Both the position numbers and the translations under genes were made by a program. The notes under the pieces are model-generated. The model had not been told where the DNA came from. It saw nothing but the letters and a program-made list of their open reading frames with translations, and made no database searches. A stretch of DNA of 64,000 nucleotides from a virus, in the IMG/VR virus record IMGVR_UViG_3300037257_000055, positions 1-64,000 of that record; one strand, 5' to 3'. Positions 1 through 8,350 of the stretch are shown here, piece by piece; positions within the stretch are counted from its first letter, which is position 1, and each line of letters starts with the position of its first letter.

Positions 1-1239
1 GCACTTGAACAAATTAAAAAAATAATTGATGCTATAGGACAAAATTCTATTGTTATTGGAGTAACTGCAACTCCTTATAATCCAAAAATGGTAGAAATAT
101 TTGATAATATAATATATGAAATGACTTTATTAAAAGCTATCAAAAGTGGTTACTTAGTTGAACCAAAAGCAAAGAAAGTATATAGTAATACTGATATATC
201 AAATGTTAAAACTATTGGAGGAGAATTCATTCAAAAACATTTAGAAGAAGCTATTAATAATGATGATAGAAATAATATAATAGTAAAATCTTATTTAGAT
301 TATGCACAAGATAGAAAGCACACGATAATATTTGCAAGTGGAATAAATCATGCTAATGCAATAACGCAATGTTTTCAAGATAACGGAATAGATGCAAGAT
401 CAATTGATAGTACAATAGATTCAACAGAACGCAAAAACACTTTAGAAGATTTTAAAAAAGGAAAATTCAAAATATTAGTAAATGTTAGTATATTAACAAC
501 GGGTTTTGACTTTCCTGCTTTAGATTGCGTTATAATGGCACGTAGCACTAAGTCTAGAATTTTATATATGCAATGTTTAGGAAGAGTTTTAAGGTTATCA
601 GAAGGGAAAGAAAATGCACTTATAATTGATATAGGTGATATAACAAAAAAGTTTTCATTGGTTAATATAGATAGTATTTTTAATATAACTTTTAAAGATG
701 ATGAAACTTTATCAGAAGCTGAGGAAAGAATAAGAAAAGCAGACGAAGACGAAAAGGAATTATTAAGATTAGAACAAGAAGAGAGAGAAAAACAAAAGAT
801 TGAACAATTAAGACTTGAAGCTGAAGAAATAGATTTGTTTAACTCCAATATTAGTAATATATATGAATATTCCAGCCTTGATTGGTTTGAATGGTATTAT
901 AATAAAAACATATATTATATATTGAGTTTAAATGATAAATTAGATATAGTATTAACTAAAGTTGATGATGAATTTATTACATATAAATATGAAGATAAGC
1001 AATTAATAGAGCATGAAAGAAATGAAAATCTAAAAGAAATAGTAGATAACATTGATAATATGGCTTATACATATGGAAGTAGTTTTATAGATAAGAATGC
1101 TAAATGGAAGAAAGACAAGCCAACAGAGAAGCAAATAGCATGTATTAAAGGGAACTGGAAAGTATATACTAAATTTGATTGTCACAAATATTTTAAGAGT
1201 AAATCACTATATTTTGCATTTAAAAATCTAGCTAATTAA
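1..1239 (+). CDS. SF2 DEAD/DEAH-type helicase, C-terminal part (5' truncated by window)
   Basis: The reading frame is open from base 1, so the gene starts outside the window. The visible part begins within the first RecA-like domain and carries VIGVTATP (motif III region). The second RecA domain has TTGFDFPALD (motif V) and QCLGRVLR (motif VI with the arginine finger). These order and motifs fit a superfamily 2 ATP-dependent DNA/RNA translocase of the HsdR/UvsW-like phage type. A charged coiled-coil stretch follows (EEERIRKADEDEKELLRLEQ region), then a tail with PTEKQIACI that is common in phage helicases. A perfect hairpin terminator follows at once. The exact subfamily is not resolved because the Walker A end is missing. 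Confidence 0.9.
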   Translation, partial: ALEQIKKIIDAIGQNSIVIGVTATPYNPKMVEIFDNIIYEMTLLKAIKSGYLVEPKAKKVYSNTDISNVKTIGGEFIQKHLEEAINNDDRNNIIVKSYLDYAQDRKHTIIFASGINHANAITQCFQDNGIDARSIDSTIDSTERKNTLEDFKKGKFKILVNVSILTTGFDFPALDCVIMARSTKSRILYMQCLGRVLRLSEGKENALIIDIGDITKKFSLVNIDSIFNITFKDDETLSEAEERIRKADEDEKELLRLEQEEREKQKIEQLRLEAEEIDLFNSNISNIYEYSSLDWFEWYYNKNIYYILSLNDKLDIVLTKVDDEFITYKYEDKQLIEHERNENLKEIVDNIDNMAYTYGSSFIDKNAKWKKDKPTEKQIACIKGNWKVYTKFDCHKYFKSKSLYFAFKNLAN

Positions 1240-1248
1240 AAGGAATTG

Positions 1249-1275
1249 AGGATATAGAAATATATCCTTTTCTTT
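1249..1275 (+). terminator. Rho-independent terminator after helicase gene
   Basis: Perfect 8-bp stem AGGATATA/TATATCCT with a GAAA tetraloop, followed by TTTCTTT. Confidence 0.85.
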
Positions 1276-1373
1276 ATAATTGGAACTAATGTACCTATAT
1301 TTAAATGTAAAAAATAACCATATAAAAACCACCTTTTAACAGAATATTATTATATTAATTTATTTAAAAGTTC

Positions 1374-1401
1374 TTGACTTAGGATAGAATAAGAGTATAA
1401 T
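1374..1401 (+). promoter_or_regulatory. Sigma-A-type promoter bracketed by inverted AATAAATTAATA copies
   Basis: TTGACT, 16-bp spacer, TATAAT. A reverse copy of the window-wide element (TATTAATTTATT, 1353-1364) lies just upstream and a forward copy (1433-1445) lies just before the ribosome binding site of the next gene. Confidence 0.8.
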
Positions 1402-1464
1402 AATAAGTATAGAAGGTAGTTAATACATAACGAAACAAATTAATATATAAAGGTGGTTGTTAAT

Positions 1465-2022
1465 ATGAAAATAACATGTATGGAATTGGTAAAAGACTAC
1501 ATAATACAAGAAACTGAAAAAGCTTATGGATTAGATAATGGATATAATAGTAAAATAACAGTATATGGATCAATGCAAGACAATATTAAATGGATTCCAA
1601 AATCATTAGTTCAAAATATAGATAATAAATTATATGTTTCATATATCACTATTCAAAATAATGGATTATGGGATTGGGTAAATAAGAATAGTAAAATAAC
1701 ATTAGATAACGGCAAGAAAAGAGCTTCAGGAAACGAATTAGTATTAAAGAGGTTAAATGCAGAATTAAAAGATAACAATAACTTAACTTTAATAGTTTGG
1801 GATAACAAACAATTCAACAGCTATAGTATAGATAGATTTGAAAGCTATAAACAAGAAGGAAGTAAATTTAATAAAGAATTTAACAACTTTGAAGATAACG
1901 GAATGGTAGCAGTATTAAAAATTGAAAATAATCAAATAGTTGAAAGTTTAATACAAAATCAAAATATATTAAATGCAAAACAAATTGAATTATTAAACTT
2001 AGTAATTGAAACATTAGCATAA
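1465..2022 (+). CDS. Hypothetical protein, 185 aa, Asn-rich
   Basis: Start ATG is chosen because AAAGGTGG lies 8 nt upstream; the GTG 12 nt earlier lies inside that site. No family is recognised. The protein is soluble, rich in Asn and Lys, with tryptophans in WIPKSL, LWDWV and LIVWD, which suggests a compact fold. It is the first gene after a strong promoter and is followed by a perfect hairpin terminator, so it is probably transcribed alone. Confidence 0.8.
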   Translation: MKITCMELVKDYIIQETEKAYGLDNGYNSKITVYGSMQDNIKWIPKSLVQNIDNKLYVSYITIQNNGLWDWVNKNSKITLDNGKKRASGNELVLKRLNAELKDNNNLTLIVWDNKQFNSYSIDRFESYKQEGSKFNKEFNNFEDNGMVAVLKIENNQIVESLIQNQNILNAKQIELLNLVIETLA

Positions 2023-2026
2023 TTAC

Positions 2027-2052
2027 AAGGTGGATTATTCCACCTTATTATA
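2027..2052 (+). terminator. Hairpin terminator
   Basis: Perfect AAGGTGGA/TCCACCTT stem with TTAT loop. The T-run is interrupted (ATTATAAT), so read-through into the next gene is likely. Confidence 0.75.
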
Positions 2053-2079
2053 ATATAATCAAGAAATGAGGTGGTTAAT

Positions 2080-2559
2080 ATTAATATTAATGATTTAGAG
2101 TTATTCAAGATATATTTAAAGATAGACATACAAAGATTATATACAGATAGTGTTACAAATAAAGATCATGAATTGATTGATAACTATATTGATACTTTAT
2201 CTAAAGAAGAATCAGAAATATTCAGACAATTATATCATGATTGCAAATATAATCGTAAAAAGTGCAATATAACTCATAATTCAATAAAACTAACGTTAAA
2301 ATTATATAATGATACTGGCGAAAAGACTTTTCCTTTTATAAATAAAATAGCTTGTAAAGGATGGAGTATAGGAGAAGGGACATTTTCATTCTCATTATAT
2401 TTACTTAATAATGAATTTAGTAAAGAAATTTTTAGTTGGCATAGAGTTAGTGATTGTTTATTAAAAAGATATAAGATTAATACACAACCTGTATATGGAT
2501 CAATAGGGCATATAGAAATAATTTTAACAGATGACAAGGAGGTGACAGAGGATGTGTAA
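2080..2559 (+). CDS. Hypothetical protein, 159 aa, apparently ATT start
   Basis: The strong site GAGGTGG is followed at 5 nt by ATT and not by ATG, GTG or TTG. The only in-frame conventional candidate is a GTG inside the ribosome binding site itself (2071), which is too close to be natural. The upstream gene has the same leader style with ATG in the matching place. No family is recognised; the C-terminal half has alternating beta-like stretches (GSIGHIEIILTD). Its last 8 nt overlap the next gene, indicating translational coupling. Confidence 0.65.
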   Translation: MNINDLELFKIYLKIDIQRLYTDSVTNKDHELIDNYIDTLSKEESEIFRQLYHDCKYNRKKCNITHNSIKLTLKLYNDTGEKTFPFINKIACKGWSIGEGTFSFSLYLLNNEFSKEIFSWHRVSDCLLKRYKINTQPVYGSIGHIEIILTDDKEVTEDV

Positions 2560-2722
2560 AGCAGATGCAGACAATTGTATATTAGCATTAAGAAACTGTA
2601 TAGAAGAGTATGAGAGATTAGAACAAACAAGTAAAGAACAATATCAAAAGAATGAATTTAAAACTATGAGAAAATCAATGGAACAAACTCTTAAGAATTT
2701 AGAAAATGAATTTGGAGAATAA
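2552..2722 (+). CDS. Small hypothetical protein, 56 aa
   Basis: Starts inside the preceding gene after GGAGGTG (spacing 6). Predicted largely helical, with an N-terminal MCKADADNC segment and charged repeats (EEYERLEQTSKEQ). No family is recognised. It ends just before a terminator, closing this two-gene unit. Confidence 0.7.
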   Translation: MCKADADNCILALRNCIEEYERLEQTSKEQYQKNEFKTMRKSMEQTLKNLENEFGE

Positions 2723-2733
2723 TATAATTGTAG

Positions 2734-2760
2734 AACTCTATAAATTAGAGTTCTTTTTTA
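2734..2760 (+). terminator. Rho-independent terminator
   Basis: AACTCTA/TAGAGTT stem, 5-nt loop, then CTTTTTTT. Confidence 0.85.
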
Positions 2761-2858
2761 TAATCTAAATATAATTGACAATAACAATCAATACCACTTA
2801 AAACAACTCTTTTAAGGTGAAAATTAATTAATATTTCTATTAATTTATTAACTTTTTC

Positions 2859-2887
2859 TTGAAATAGTACAAGCTATGTGATAATAT
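2859..2887 (+). promoter_or_regulatory. Promoter of Bro-N antirepressor gene
   Basis: TTGAAA, 17-bp spacer, TAATAT. Reverse element at 2838-2849 and forward element AAACAAATTAATA at 2897-2909. The -10 and start-site stretch GATAATATAAGGTT recurs at the promoter before the ParB-like gene. Confidence 0.75.
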
Positions 2888-2928
2888 AAGGTTGTGAAAC
2901 AAATTAATAGAAGAAAGAAGGATTTAAA

Positions 2929-3750
2929 ATGAAAAATGAAAAAATATCACAAATAGGGTTTTCAGATGAATTTACATACTGTAATATACCTATTAAATAT
3001 GAGGTCACAGAAGATAAGAAACTGCAATTATATGTTGAAGATTGTGCAAAGTCTTTAGGAATTACACAAACTAAAAATACACAAAATGGTGATTCTATAA
3101 CAATAAGATGGGAAAGAGTTTATAGTGATTTAGTAGGTATAGACAGAATCCCCAATAGTGGGGATTTTAAAAAACTTGATAATGACACCAAAAAAGAGAT
3201 AAGAAATAAATTAAAACAAATGACTATTTCTGAATCTGAATTGTACTTGTGGAGTTTTAGAGTTGATGGAGAACAAGGAAAGAAATTCAGAGAATGGTTG
3301 GCTACAGTTGTATTACCTTGTTTAAGAGAATATGGTATATACATAACTAACATGGAGAATATGTCAGCATCAGAAATTGAAATTGCAGTAAAGGAAAGAA
3401 CCGAGGCGTATATATTAAGAAAGCATGGTATAAACATTAGAAAGTCATTAACAGATACTATTAAGAAGTATATTAATCCAGCACCATATGAAAGCGATAG
3501 ATACTATGGAGGGTTTACGAATATAGTCTATAATGTATTGTTTGGATTGGATTGTAAACCATATAAAATTTTAATTGGAGCAGAAGAAAAGGACAACCTT
3601 AGAGATTATTTAAAAGATAAAGATATGTCAACAGAACTTAACCATATATCCAAAGCAGAAGATTTTATGTGTAATTTAATTATGTCAGGTGTGAAGGATG
3701 AAAAGCAACTAAAAACATTTTTAACTAATTGGTATAGCAATGTAATATAA
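2929..3750 (+). CDS. Bro-N domain antirepressor-like protein, 273 aa
   Basis: Residues about 100-145 match the Bro-N/antirepressor signature: ESELYLWSFRVD, then GKKFREWLATVVLPCLREYG (compare A-x-x-F-x-x-W-V-x-x-x-V-L-P-x-I-R-x-x-G of the family). Bro-N proteins bind DNA and are common regulators in phages, often antagonising a repressor. The C-terminal 120 residues (RKHGINIRKSLTDTIKKY onward) contain a helical domain I do not recognise. It is monocistronic: its own promoter lies upstream and a terminator follows. Start ATG has AGAAGG upstream. Confidence 0.8.
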   Translation: MKNEKISQIGFSDEFTYCNIPIKYEVTEDKKLQLYVEDCAKSLGITQTKNTQNGDSITIRWERVYSDLVGIDRIPNSGDFKKLDNDTKKEIRNKLKQMTISESELYLWSFRVDGEQGKKFREWLATVVLPCLREYGIYITNMENMSASEIEIAVKERTEAYILRKHGINIRKSLTDTIKKYINPAPYESDRYYGGFTNIVYNVLFGLDCKPYKILIGAEEKDNLRDYLKDKDMSTELNHISKAEDFMCNLIMSGVKDEKQLKTFLTNWYSNVI

Positions 3751-3757
3751 TAAATTA

Positions 3758-3785
3758 AGGACTCTAGAAATAGGGTTCTTTTTAT
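3758..3785 (+). terminator. Rho-independent terminator
   Basis: GGACTCTA/TAGGGTTC stem with two wobble pairs, GAAA loop, then TTTTT. Confidence 0.8.
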
Positions 3786-3832
3786 GATTTAAAATATATT
3801 TACTATTTCTTTTAATTTATTTAGAAAAACGC

Positions 3833-3861
3833 TTGACTAAATCTAAGTCATGACTTATACT
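3833..3861 (+). promoter_or_regulatory. Promoter with AAGTCATGACTT palindrome in spacer
   Basis: TTGACT, 17-bp spacer, TATACT. The perfect 12-bp palindrome AAGTCATGACTT (3845-3856) reaches into the -10, the placing expected of a repressor site. The same palindrome is in the promoter of the 614-aa gene. Element copies flank it at 3810 (reverse) and 3876 (forward). Confidence 0.75.
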
Positions 3862-3913
3862 AAATATAACAAGTAAAACAAATTAATAATAAATAAAAGG
3901 GCGGTTGATTTAA

Positions 3914-4033
3914 ATGGCAGTAGTGGTATACACGGACAGAACAGTTAAGGAAGTTAAGTCTGAGGAATTACAAAAGATGTTAAAAGACCAAGTTGCTAAA
4001 GCTAAAATATTCTCATGGTTATATGTTAAATAA
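3914..4033 (+). CDS. Small hypothetical protein, 39 aa
   Basis: ATG lies 9 nt after GGGCGG, directly behind the palindrome-bearing promoter. Sequence MAVVVYTDRTVKEVKSEELQ starts with a beta-like stretch and continues as an amphipathic helix. No family is recognised. Confidence 0.6.
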   Translation: MAVVVYTDRTVKEVKSEELQKMLKDQVAKAKIFSWLYVK

Positions 4034-4087
4034 ACTTTAGTAACTTACATACATAATAGATTAATAAAATTAAAGGAGTCGATTAAA

Positions 4088-4672
4088 ATGAAAAATGTAA
4101 AAGAATTAAATTTAATAATAGGTGAAAAATATACAGTATTAAAAACAGATGAATTAGTTCCACTTAGAATATGTGGCATCTTAAAAGGATATCATTTTGA
4201 TAAATGGGCACAATATGAAAACTGTTTATATATCTACATACAAAGACCAAGAGTAAAAAGAGTTGACGAAATAATAATATCAATAGAAAAGTGTTTTATA
4301 TTTAAAGGTGATTTTAAAGAAATACACAGGAAAGAAGTTATAAAAGATACTAAAACAATTACTCATTCATTACTTCATAGATGGACATATAATGATTTAA
4401 AGGATGATAAAACATTAGTATATTATCATGATTTTAAAGAAGAATTTAATGTTAATGATAATTTTGATTGTTTCATTGATGTTACAGCCGATTATTTAAT
4501 CAATAACAATATCAAAGGTTATGAAGCTGGAATCAATGAAAACTATATAAGCTATATTAAATCATTGCTAGTAAAATACAATGTAAATACATTAAAAGAG
4601 TATGTAAAAAATGAGGGTTATGTATCATTGATAAATAACATTAATAAAGCGGTTGAATATAAATTGTATTAA
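4088..4672 (+). CDS. Hypothetical protein, 194 aa
   Basis: ATG preceded by AAAGGAG. Second gene of the unit that starts at 3914 and ends at the terminator just downstream. The N-terminal half looks beta-rich and the C-terminal half helical (YISYIKSLLVKYNVNTLKEY). No family is recognised. Confidence 0.75.
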   Translation: MKNVKELNLIIGEKYTVLKTDELVPLRICGILKGYHFDKWAQYENCLYIYIQRPRVKRVDEIIISIEKCFIFKGDFKEIHRKEVIKDTKTITHSLLHRWTYNDLKDDKTLVYYHDFKEEFNVNDNFDCFIDVTADYLINNNIKGYEAGINENYISYIKSLLVKYNVNTLKEYVKNEGYVSLINNINKAVEYKLY

Positions 4673-4685
4673 TAAATAATAATAG

Positions 4686-4708
4686 GGGCTGAAAAGCTCT
4701 TTTTATTT
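4686..4708 (+). terminator. Rho-independent terminator
   Basis: GGGCT/AGCTC stem (one wobble), GAAA loop, TTTTTATTT tail. Confidence 0.7.
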
Positions 4709-4784
4709 ACAATAATACTCAATACCATTATAATTATATTCAGCATATAGAAGCTATATAAGAACGTTTAAGGAGGGTTAAACA

Positions 4785-4982
4785 ATGGAAGGTATAAAAA
4801 CATCTAAGGCACAATTACAAGCTGTTAAGACATGGGAAGACAAGAACAAAGATAAAGTTACTTATACTAAAAGTAAATCATCATGTAAAAGTTTTATTAA
4901 GAATAAAGCAACGTTTGAAGATATAGAAGATATCGAGAAATTAATAAAAGAAGTCAAAGCAAGTAAATATAATAATCTTTAA
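4785..4982 (+). CDS. Small basic hypothetical protein, 65 aa
   Basis: ATG 7 nt after AAGGAGGG. Lys-rich (SKAQLQAVKTWEDKNKDKVT), with the look of a small DNA- or RNA-binding helical protein, but no family is recognised. No convincing promoter of its own. Confidence 0.65.
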   Translation: MEGIKTSKAQLQAVKTWEDKNKDKVTYTKSKSSCKSFIKNKATFEDIEDIEKLIKEVKASKYNNL

Positions 4983-5029
4983 GTAATAAAAAATATATTA
5001 AATAATCCTATTAATTTATTAAAAAGTTA

Positions 5030-5059
5030 TTGACAGATATATAAGTCATGACTTATAAT
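5030..5059 (+). promoter_or_regulatory. Promoter with AAGTCATGACTT palindrome, before 614-aa gene
   Basis: TTGACA, 18-bp spacer, TATAAT. The palindrome TAAGTCATGACTTA (5042-5055) overlaps the -10, as in the promoter before the 39-aa gene, so both are likely to respond to the same regulator. Elements flank it at 5009 (reverse) and 5079 (forward). Confidence 0.8.
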
Positions 5060-5113
5060 AGATACATAGAGAACAAGTAAACAAATTAAATAAATGAAGC
5101 GAGGTAATGTAAA

Positions 5114-6958
5114 ATGTGTAAAGTAGTATTAAATAGTGAATTAAACGGTGTAGAAATGTATTTTGAAGGAAAGCCAGTACAAACAGTTATAGATAGTTTA
5201 AAAGATTTAAAATTCAGATGGAATAAAATTAAGAAATGTTGGTATGCTAAACAATCAATAGAAACAATTGCAGAAGCTCAAAAATATTCAGATAGTGAAA
5301 TACATACAGAAGAAGTTAAAACAGTTAAACAAAATAAAACAAATAAAATTGATTTATGGAGCTTAACAACTTATACAGAAGTTAAAAGAGAAAAGAGTTA
5401 TAATGTAAAAGAAATAACTAAATCAATAAGAGCAGAATTAAAAGCTAGATTTTCATTTGTTAAATTTTCTATAACAAATCCTTATAGTGATAGAATAAGT
5501 ATTGATATAAAATCAGCACCATTTGAAAAAGAAAGTATTTATATAAAAGCTATTCAAGAGTATTGTAAAAAAGTTGTTGAAAGTCATAATTTTTGCACTT
5601 CTGATGATCCTTATGGTGATTACGGTTCAAGTTATAATTTATATTTCTTTGGTGCTGATTTATTGGACTATACACAAACAGAAGCAAATGAAACAATTAT
5701 TGAAGCTATGAAAGATTTTGACGTGAAAAAAGTTGAACAATTTGAAATTGACAAAGCTAAAGAAAAAGCAGATTTTGAAGTTTCCCAAGCACAAAGAGAT
5801 GAAGAACACAAACAATATTTAATCAGACAAGAAGAAGAAAAGAAAGAAATTAAAAATGTTAATAATAATATTGAAGTTGTAGAAATTGAAGAAGAAAAAC
5901 AATATTTCGTTATTAACTCAAAATTTGCAAATTTAAATAAAAATTGTACACTATCACAATATGAAGAAGAAGTTTTAAAAGGGGCTTGTTATAACCAAAC
6001 TGTTAAAATAACAAGAGAAGTACATTTTAACAATGCTGAATCATTAGAAAACTTTAATAACTTATTATTAGTTGACTTTGAATTTATTACTGGAACAAGT
6101 GGAAGTTATACAGACGATAACAGAATCAATTCTATGACTGACTATGATAATATGACAGAGTTAGAAAGAAAAACAGTAAAATTTAATTCACAAGGAATAG
6201 CAGTATATTTAAATGATAAAATACAATTTGTAATTGATGCTCAAGGCTATTCATATGCTAGATATGTTGGATTAATAGACGAGAATACAACTATTACAAA
6301 GAAAGTTGAGTATAAGCAACTATTAACACCTGAAGAAGTTCAAGAGCGTACAGAAGTAGCTGAGAAGGTTATTGAATTAAATAATGTAGTAATAGAAAAT
6401 AATAATATTGAAAAAGAAAAAATTTATTTAACTGATAACTGGAATGTATTCAGAAAAGAAATTTCTCAATCAATAAGAGATAATAAAATAAAACTTAATA
6501 AAGATATTATTCAACAAATTAAGGATAATGAATATATTAAAACTTCAATGTATAGATTAATAAGAGAGTGCGAACCAACTCAAGAACAATTTATAAATGT
6601 AGATATACAAGAAGGCGAAAAGCTAACAATAATTAGACCATCAATGATAGGAGGAGCTTCAGCAACTCATATAACATTTAAGGAATGGAAACAGGAAGAA
6701 TATGCACAATATACTGATAATATAAAAGTTATATATGAAAGTAAAAATAAACTATATGGAACTAATTTAGAAAATACCAAACTATTAATATATAAAGGTT
6801 GGTTTGAGTTACCACAAGCTGTATTATTTGAAGCTACAGACGGTGGAAGTATAACAAAGTTTGGAAGCTATGACGAAAAAGCATTAGAAGATATATTGAC
6901 ATACTTTGAAAAAAATAATATTCTACCAGTAATAAATACTTATAGACCAATATTCTAA
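5114..6958 (+). CDS. LPD29-like polyvalent protein, 614 aa
   Basis: The N-terminus (GVEMYFEGKPVQTVIDSLKD to KCWYAKQSIET, residues 12-50) is a short module seen at the start of many phage and plasmid proteins (G-I-E-I-Y-F-x-x-K-P to R-W-x-x-x-K-x-C-W-Y-A). Residues about 97-185 (NVKEITKSIRAELKARF, then VKFSI and RISIDI) resemble LPD29, a domain found in polyvalent proteins of mobile elements. A charged coiled coil follows (220-270), then an unrecognised 340-residue remainder. These proteins are thought to be transferred or act early in infection; no catalytic residues can be assigned here. Own promoter, followed by a large hairpin. Confidence 0.75.
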   Translation: MCKVVLNSELNGVEMYFEGKPVQTVIDSLKDLKFRWNKIKKCWYAKQSIETIAEAQKYSDSEIHTEEVKTVKQNKTNKIDLWSLTTYTEVKREKSYNVKEITKSIRAELKARFSFVKFSITNPYSDRISIDIKSAPFEKESIYIKAIQEYCKKVVESHNFCTSDDPYGDYGSSYNLYFFGADLLDYTQTEANETIIEAMKDFDVKKVEQFEIDKAKEKADFEVSQAQRDEEHKQYLIRQEEEKKEIKNVNNNIEVVEIEEEKQYFVINSKFANLNKNCTLSQYEEEVLKGACYNQTVKITREVHFNNAESLENFNNLLLVDFEFITGTSGSYTDDNRINSMTDYDNMTELERKTVKFNSQGIAVYLNDKIQFVIDAQGYSYARYVGLIDENTTITKKVEYKQLLTPEEVQERTEVAEKVIELNNVVIENNNIEKEKIYLTDNWNVFRKEISQSIRDNKIKLNKDIIQQIKDNEYIKTSMYRLIRECEPTQEQFINVDIQEGEKLTIIRPSMIGGASATHITFKEWKQEEYAQYTDNIKVIYESKNKLYGTNLENTKLLIYKGWFELPQAVLFEATDGGSITKFGSYDEKALEDILTYFEKNNILPVINTYRPIF

Positions 6959-6968
6959 ATTAAATAAC

Positions 6969-7007
6969 GGTTGTTAGTATTTAACTATTATTTACATACT
7001 AACAACC
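6969..7007 (+). terminator. Strong stem-loop after 614-aa gene
   Basis: Perfect 12-bp stem GGTTGTTAGTAT/ATACTAACAACC with a 15-nt loop. A T-run is missing on the + strand (TAAAAAATAAA), so it may be an mRNA-end-protecting hairpin and not an intrinsic terminator. Confidence 0.6.
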
Positions 7008-7050
7008 TAAAAAATAAATGGTAAAATTGATATTTCTTTATATTAATTTG

Positions 7051-7080
7051 TTGACATACCATAAAAATCTATGTTATAAT
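7051..7080 (+). promoter_or_regulatory. Promoter with long structured leader
   Basis: TTGACA, 18-bp spacer, TATAAT. The reverse element TATTAATTTGTT (7041-7052) overlaps the -35. It drives a leader of about 160 nt before the 38-aa gene. Confidence 0.8.
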
Positions 7081-7084
7081 AAAT

Positions 7085-7209
7085 TATACCAGTTAAGAGT
7101 TACAACTTAACAAAGTCTTTTGAATCTAACTGCTAGAATACATGGTAGGATAGTAAGAGTATAAAATTTAAATAGTTTAAAGTTGTAACTTACATAAAAC
7201 AAATTAATA
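7085..7209 (+). ncRNA. Structured 5' leader with two alternative stems
   Basis: The leader can form a local hairpin GTTAAG/CTTAAC (7092-7111) or a long-range perfect 11-bp stem AGTTACAACTT/AAGTTGTAACT (7098-7108 with 7180-7190). The two share bases and so exclude one another, which is the arrangement seen in attenuators and riboswitches. I do not recognise a known class. It ends at the forward element AAACAAATTAATA. Confidence 0.45.
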
Positions 7210-7250
7210 GTAAATAGAAAGTCTTTAAGACTTAAAAGGAGTTGTATCTT

Positions 7251-7367
7251 ATGTTTAAATCAATATTCAGCAAAAAGAAAAAAGCAAGTGAAGTAAGTTT
7301 TGAGGATATAACAAATAGATTACTAGATAAAAATAGCAAATTAGCGGAGCAACTTAAAAAGAAATAG
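7251..7367 (+). CDS. Small basic hypothetical protein, 38 aa
   Basis: ATG after AAAAGGAG. Starts MFKSIFSKKKKASEV, a hydrophobic then Lys-rich segment that could attach to membrane or nucleic acid; the rest is an amphipathic helix ending AEQLKKK. First gene behind the structured leader. No family is recognised. Confidence 0.6.
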   Translation: MFKSIFSKKKKASEVSFEDITNRLLDKNSKLAEQLKKK

Positions 7368-7414
7368 TGCTAAATAATAATAAAATAATATAGAATGAAG
7401 GAGTTTGATTAATT

Positions 7415-7696
7415 ATGGAAAATATAAATACAAATATAGATTATTCAACATTAACTAATGATGAATAATCTATACAATATCAAGAAGCTAGAAACAATTT
7501 TTTCAGAGCTGAATTAGGAACTGATGAAGAGACAGAAGCAGAAAATACATTTAGAAAAATATCAAGAGAAGTTTCAGAACGTAAAAATTTTGACTTAGCA
7601 ATGTATAAAATGCAATCACAATTACAAATAGAATCTTTGACCGTAATACAAGAACAACAAAACCAAAATAAAACAAATTTGAAAGGAAGTAATAAT
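7415..7696 (+). pseudogene. Gene interrupted by in-frame TAA (or read-through gene)
   Basis: ATG after GAAGGAG opens a frame that meets TAA at 7466 after 17 codons and then stays open, with protein-like sequence (EARNNFFRAELGTDEETEAE, EVSERKNFDLAMYKMQSQLQ). It runs without another stop straight into the secreted-protein gene, in the same frame. The TAA could derive from a CAA Gln codon by one C-to-T change. No second start with a good ribosome binding site is visible between the stop and 7697. Either a recent nonsense mutation or stop read-through. Confidence 0.55.
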
Positions 7697-8233
7697 ATGA
7701 GAACAATAAGAGGATTAATTAAAAGTGCAGTAATAACAGGAGTAATCACAATAATGACAGTTATACCAACTATGGCAGATACAAACGATTCAAGTATATT
7801 AAATCATTATACTAACTCTAAAGGCGATGTAGTAACAGTATATAAAGATAAGACAACGTATATTAATAGTGATGTAAATATTCAATCCTTAGATTATTTA
7901 GATAATTCTGTTACAATTGAAAAAGATAGCCATTTATATAAGTTTTATGTAGACGAGCCAAGAGAATATTACTTGAATGAAGCTATTAACATTACTTTTA
8001 ACAATAATAATAATAAAATAGTAGATTGTGTAGTTGATAATCAACCGACTATATATAATACCACTATAGACTCAATACAGGGCAATATAGCGACTTTAGA
8101 TGTGAATGGTAATAAATACACGTTTGAAAATGAAGAAGGTTCTGACGGCTGGAATGTAGGTGAAAAATGCAAGGTTATTATTCAAGATGGTAAACTATTA
8201 GAAGTTAGACCGATTCCACTTGCTGAGAGATAA
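7697..8233 (+). CDS. Secreted hypothetical protein with signal peptide, 178 aa
   Basis: ATG is chosen because AAAGGAAG lies 7 nt upstream and a clear Sec signal peptide follows: MRTIRGLIKS, hydrophobic AVITGVITIMTVIPTM, cleavage likely after TMA. The mature part is acidic and beta-rich, with no Cys, and has no recognised family (NGNKYTFENEEG, VGEKCKVIIQDGKLLEV). Its frame is continuous with the broken gene upstream, so a fusion in the ancestor is possible. It is likely released or wall-associated in a Gram-positive host. Confidence 0.75.
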   Translation: MRTIRGLIKSAVITGVITIMTVIPTMADTNDSSILNHYTNSKGDVVTVYKDKTTYINSDVNIQSLDYLDNSVTIEKDSHLYKFYVDEPREYYLNEAINITFNNNNNKIVDCVVDNQPTIYNTTIDSIQGNIATLDVNGNKYTFENEEGSDGWNVGEKCKVIIQDGKLLEVRPIPLAER

Positions 8234-8272
8234 ATATATTTTATTATTATATTAATTTATTTAAAATATATA

Positions 8273-8301
8273 TTGCAATATCATAAATTACTTGGTATAC
8301 T
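8273..8301 (+). promoter_or_regulatory. Promoter
   Basis: TTGCAA, 17-bp spacer ending TTGG, TATACT. Reverse element at 8250-8261, forward element at 8316-8328. Confidence 0.75.
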
Positions 8302-8350
8302 ATATATAAGAAGTAAAACAAATTAAAAAGAATAAAGGAGATTGATTTAT

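Noticed and set aside
375-848. Long minus-strand frame inside the helicase gene
   Set aside because: Mirror of the coding strand, Ser/Ile-rich composition, no ribosome binding site. The other long minus-strand frames in the window are of the same kind, except the XRE gene at 38362-38706.
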